A DNA stretch of 8,114 nucleotides, taken from NCBI GenBank assembly GCA_024641895.1, contig JAHECE010000117.1, positions 1 through 8,114 on the forward strand, in the 5' to 3' direction. Shown here one piece after another: positions 6,723 to 8,114 of this stretch (within the stretch, counting starts at the first letter, position 1; each line of letters starts with the position of its first letter). Under the pieces are notes generated by a model, which worked only from the letters and a program-made list of their open reading frames with translations, did not search any database and was not told the DNA's origin. Made by a program: the position numbers and the translations under genes. The stretch is from Actinomycetales bacterium (lineage in GTDB: Bacteria > Actinomycetota > Actinomycetes > Actinomycetales > JAHECE01).

Positions 6723-6737
6723 CGCCCGCACCGGGCG
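6723..6737 (+). other. Short hairpin between the lipoprotein and thioredoxin-TPR genes
   Basis: CGCCCG, a 3-base loop and CGGGCG form a 6-bp GC stem starting eight bases after the lipoprotein stop. There is no U-tract. It may attenuate read-through or protect the 3' end of the upstream message; in such GC-rich DNA a stem this short could also be chance. Confidence 0.3.
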
Positions 6738-6765
6738 GGTACGACCTCACCTGAAGGACTTCGCC

Positions 6766-7734
6766 ATGAGCCAGCCCAGCTTGCCGCCGATCTCGGCGCG
6801 GGGCGCTGTCGACCTGTCTACGCTGCGCCAGCCGGACCCTCGCCCTGTCGCTGCGCCGGGCGGCGCGGACGCTGCCCCGGCGTCGTCGAGCGGCGTCGTG
6901 CGGGACGTCACGGACGCCACCTTCGGCGCCGTCGTCGAGCTGTCTGCCCAGGTCCCTGTTGTCGTGGACCTCTGGGCGGAGTGGTGCGGCCCCTGCAAGC
7001 AGCTCAGTCCGGTGCTGGAACGGCTGGCGGAGGAGTACGCAGGCGCCTTCCTGCTCGCGAAGGTGGACGTCGACGCCAACCCGCAGGTCGCGGCCGCATT
7101 CCAGGTCCAGTCGATTCCCGCTGTCGTCGCGATCATCGCGGGGCAGCCTGTGCCGATGTTCCAAGGTGCCTACCCGGAGGCCCAGGTGCGGGCCATCATC
7201 GACGAACTGCTCAAGGTAGCCGGCGAGAACGGGGTCACCGGGACGCTGTCACCCGGCGCCGGGCCGGGTGAGGGAGTGGGCGATCCCGACGCGGGCGTCG
7301 AGCCGGCCGAGCCTCCCCTCCCACCGCTGCACCAGGTGGCCTATGACGCCCTCGAGCGCGAGGACCTTGACGGCGCGGCGCAGGCTTTCGGCCAGGCGCT
7401 GCGCGAGAACCCTCGCGACGTCGAGGCCAAGGCGGGCCTCGCTCAGGTCGAGCTGCTCAAGCGCCTCGTCGGGCTCAACCCGAGCGCCGTGCTCGCCACA
7501 GCCGCGGAGGCCGCCACGGACGACGTCGAGGCGCACCTCGTCGCGGCGGACGTCGAGGTCGCCACCGGCCGGTCAGCCGCGGGCCTCGCACGGCTCGTCT
7601 CTCTCGTGCGAGTCACCGCGGGTCCGGATCGGGAGCGGGTGCGGTTGCGCCTCCTCGACCTCTTCGAGGTCGTCGGCGGAGCATCGCCGGAGGTGTCAGC
7701 CGCGCGGCGTTCCCTCGCCAGCGCCCTGTACTGA
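6766..7734 (+). CDS. ybbN: Thioredoxin-TPR co-chaperone, YbbN/CnoX-like
   Basis: The 322-aa protein joins an N-terminal thioredoxin domain to a TPR-like C-terminal region, the plan of YbbN (CnoX), a holdase that protects proteins from oxidative aggregation and hands them to GroEL/DnaK in proteobacteria. After a Pro/Ala-rich leader (1-43), the thioredoxin fold spans about 44-153 with VVVDLWAEWCGPCKQL (65-80), both active cysteines (74 and 77), and the cis-proline loop SIPAV (116-120). E. coli YbbN has lost the first cysteine of this motif, so this one may be redox-active. A Pro/Gly-rich linker (about 155-187) leads to helices beginning YDALEREDLDGAAQAFGQALRENP, a clear TPR unit, then further helical repeats to the end. 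GAAGGA lies seven bases before the ATG. It is 51 bases downstream of the lipoprotein gene. The chaperone role is known for the family and not tested for actinobacterial members as far as I recall. Confidence 0.9.
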   Translation: MSQPSLPPISARGAVDLSTLRQPDPRPVAAPGGADAAPASSSGVVRDVTDATFGAVVELSAQVPVVVDLWAEWCGPCKQLSPVLERLAEEYAGAFLLAKVDVDANPQVAAAFQVQSIPAVVAIIAGQPVPMFQGAYPEAQVRAIIDELLKVAGENGVTGTLSPGAGPGEGVGDPDAGVEPAEPPLPPLHQVAYDALEREDLDGAAQAFGQALRENPRDVEAKAGLAQVELLKRLVGLNPSAVLATAAEAATDDVEAHLVAADVEVATGRSAAGLARLVSLVRVTAGPDRERVRLRLLDLFEVVGGASPEVSAARRSLASALY

Positions 7735-7788
7735 CGCCGGACGGGCAGACGCCCAGGACTGACGCCGCCCAGGACTGACGCCGGACGG
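7730..7788 (+). repeat. Short direct duplications that include the stop codon of the upstream gene
   Basis: ACTGACGCCGGACGG occurs at 7730-7744, covering the end of the thioredoxin-TPR gene and its TGA, and again at 7774-7788. Between them GCCCAGGACTGACGCC is present twice in direct tandem (7751-7766 and 7767-7782). The pattern suggests stepwise local duplication of the gene's 3' end. No transposase, target-site duplication or recombination site accompanies it. Confidence 0.85.
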
Positions 7789-7803
7789 TGGCGGCCGAGC
7801 GCC

Positions 7804-7893
7804 GACGGCCTGGCCACCGACGGCCTGGCCACCGACGGCCTGGCCACCGACGGCCTGTGTGCCGACGGCCTGTGTGCCGACGGCCTGTGTGCC
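7804..7893 (+). repeat. 15-bp tandem repeat array of two unit types (AAABBB)
   Basis: Six back-to-back 15-base units fill 90 bases. Units 1-3 (7804-7848) are all GACGGCCTGGCCACC, and units 4-6 (7849-7893) are all GACGGCCTGTGTGCC. The two types share the first nine and last two bases and differ at positions 10-13. Within each type the copies are identical, which implies recent expansion. A partial GAC follows at 7894. The array is not CRISPR, because there are no spacers. It may be a variable-number repeat or a post-transcriptional structure; its function is unknown. Confidence 0.95.
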
Positions 7894-7990
7894 GACCCGA
7901 AGCCCGCGCGGGGGTGCTGTGCGGGCGCCGTGATCACCGCGGTGAGTGCCCGCGGTTCTGGACTGCAGCGGGCCTGGCGCCGGACTCGTC

Positions 7991-8042
7991 GACTACCGCG
8001 AAGGCGGCGGACGATGTCTCGTCCGCCGCCTTCGCGGTAGTC
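7991..8042. terminator. Perfect 24-bp inverted repeat, probable bidirectional terminator
   Basis: Bases 7991-8014 and 8019-8042 are exact reverse complements, separated by the loop TGTC. The stem begins GACTACCGCG and ends next to the loop with GGCGGACGA. It lies 18 bases past the stop of the minus-strand gene at the right edge and 256 bases past the rightward thioredoxin-TPR gene, between convergent genes. That position and the stability of the stem fit an intrinsic terminator usable from both sides. Neither side has a U-tract, which is common in actinobacterial terminators. The nearer gene suggests it mainly serves the leftward glgB-like transcript. Confidence 0.8.
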
Positions 8043-8060
8043 AGCCGTGCAGCCCTGCGG

Positions 8061-8114
8061 TCAGCTCTTGGCCGGGGTCAGCCACACCGAGCCGAGCGGG
8101 GGAACCCGCAGCGA
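8061..8114 (-). CDS. glgB: C-terminal end of a convergent gene, probably glycogen branching enzyme
   Basis: Reading leftward from the edge, 17 codons give SLRVPPLGSVWLTPAKS before TGA at 8061-8063. A final beta strand of the form L-x-(L/V)-P-P-L-(G/A)-x-x-W-L is how GlgB enzymes (1,4-alpha-glucan branching, GH13) commonly end. The convergent placement next to a thioredoxin-TPR gene recalls Rv1324 and Rv1326c (glgB) in M. tuberculosis. Other GH13 enzymes have similar C-terminal strands, and 17 residues cannot settle it. The stop is followed after 18 bases by the long inverted repeat. Confidence 0.6.
   Translation of the reverse strand, partial: SLRVPPLGSVWLTPAKS

Larger units (their letters stand above)
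7735..8060. other. Non-coding region between convergent genes
   Basis: These 326 bases hold no gene I can support. In order they contain the duplicated segments just after the thioredoxin-TPR stop, the 15-bp tandem array, a perfect 12-bp palindrome TCACCGCGGTGA (7934-7945), and the long inverted repeat at 7991-8042. A minus-strand frame is open across the array, but only because the unit length is a multiple of three; its product (SAHRP and SVARP repeats) looks spurious. Confidence 0.8.

Noticed and set aside
4060..7164. Long minus-strand frames (557 and 476 codons) opposite the membrane protein, lipoprotein and thioredoxin genes
   Set aside because: They overlap three well-supported rightward genes, show low-complexity composition, and lack ribosome binding sites or recognisable domains.
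7804..7893. CRISPR array or coding repeat protein
   Set aside because: The units are only 15 bases and directly adjacent with no spacers, and no cas gene is present. The open minus-strand frame through the array follows only from the unit length being a multiple of three.

Overview
The window looks like chromosomal DNA from a high-GC actinobacterium. The very strong G/C bias at third codon positions, the GTG starts, the DapC-type aminotransferase resembling mycobacterial Rv0858c and the FilP-like coiled-coil protein all point that way. A Cellulomonas/Cellulosimicrobium-type member of the Micrococcales is my guess from memory of similar proteins; I could not test it. The content is ordinary core chromosome. 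I see no insertion sequence, phage gene, tRNA, rRNA or CRISPR.

Left half (1-4517) is a leftward run of five genes on the minus strand. Reading in transcription order they are: a FilP/AbpS-like cytoskeletal coiled-coil protein (4517-3045), an unrecognised 142-aa protein (3035-2607), a class I/II aminotransferase of the DapC type (2577-1348, or from 2610), a SRAP/YedK-HMCES family protein that shields abasic DNA sites (1331-624), and the first 174 residues of an FHA-domain protein that runs off the left edge (524-1). The first four lie 9-29 bases apart and look like one operon. The FHA gene follows after a 97-base gap and has its own ribosome binding site.

Centre (4518-4729) is a 212-base divergent intergenic region that must carry the start signals for both directions. 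It holds two short inverted repeats and only a weak candidate -10 box.

Right half (4730-7734) reads rightward: a protein with two membrane segments and a long acidic tail, a lipoprotein whose start overlaps the previous stop (ATGA), and a YbbN/CnoX-like thioredoxin-TPR protein 51 bases later. The first two are coupled and probably act together at the cell envelope; their job is unknown.

Right edge (7735-8114) is 326 bases of non-coding DNA followed by the last 17 codons of a convergent minus-strand gene, probably glgB. The non-coding part contains a 15-bp tandem array of the form AAABBB, a duplicated segment that includes the upstream stop codon, and a perfect 24-bp inverted repeat that is probably the shared terminator. 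The pairing of the thioredoxin gene with convergent glgB recalls Rv1324 and Rv1326c of Mycobacterium tuberculosis.
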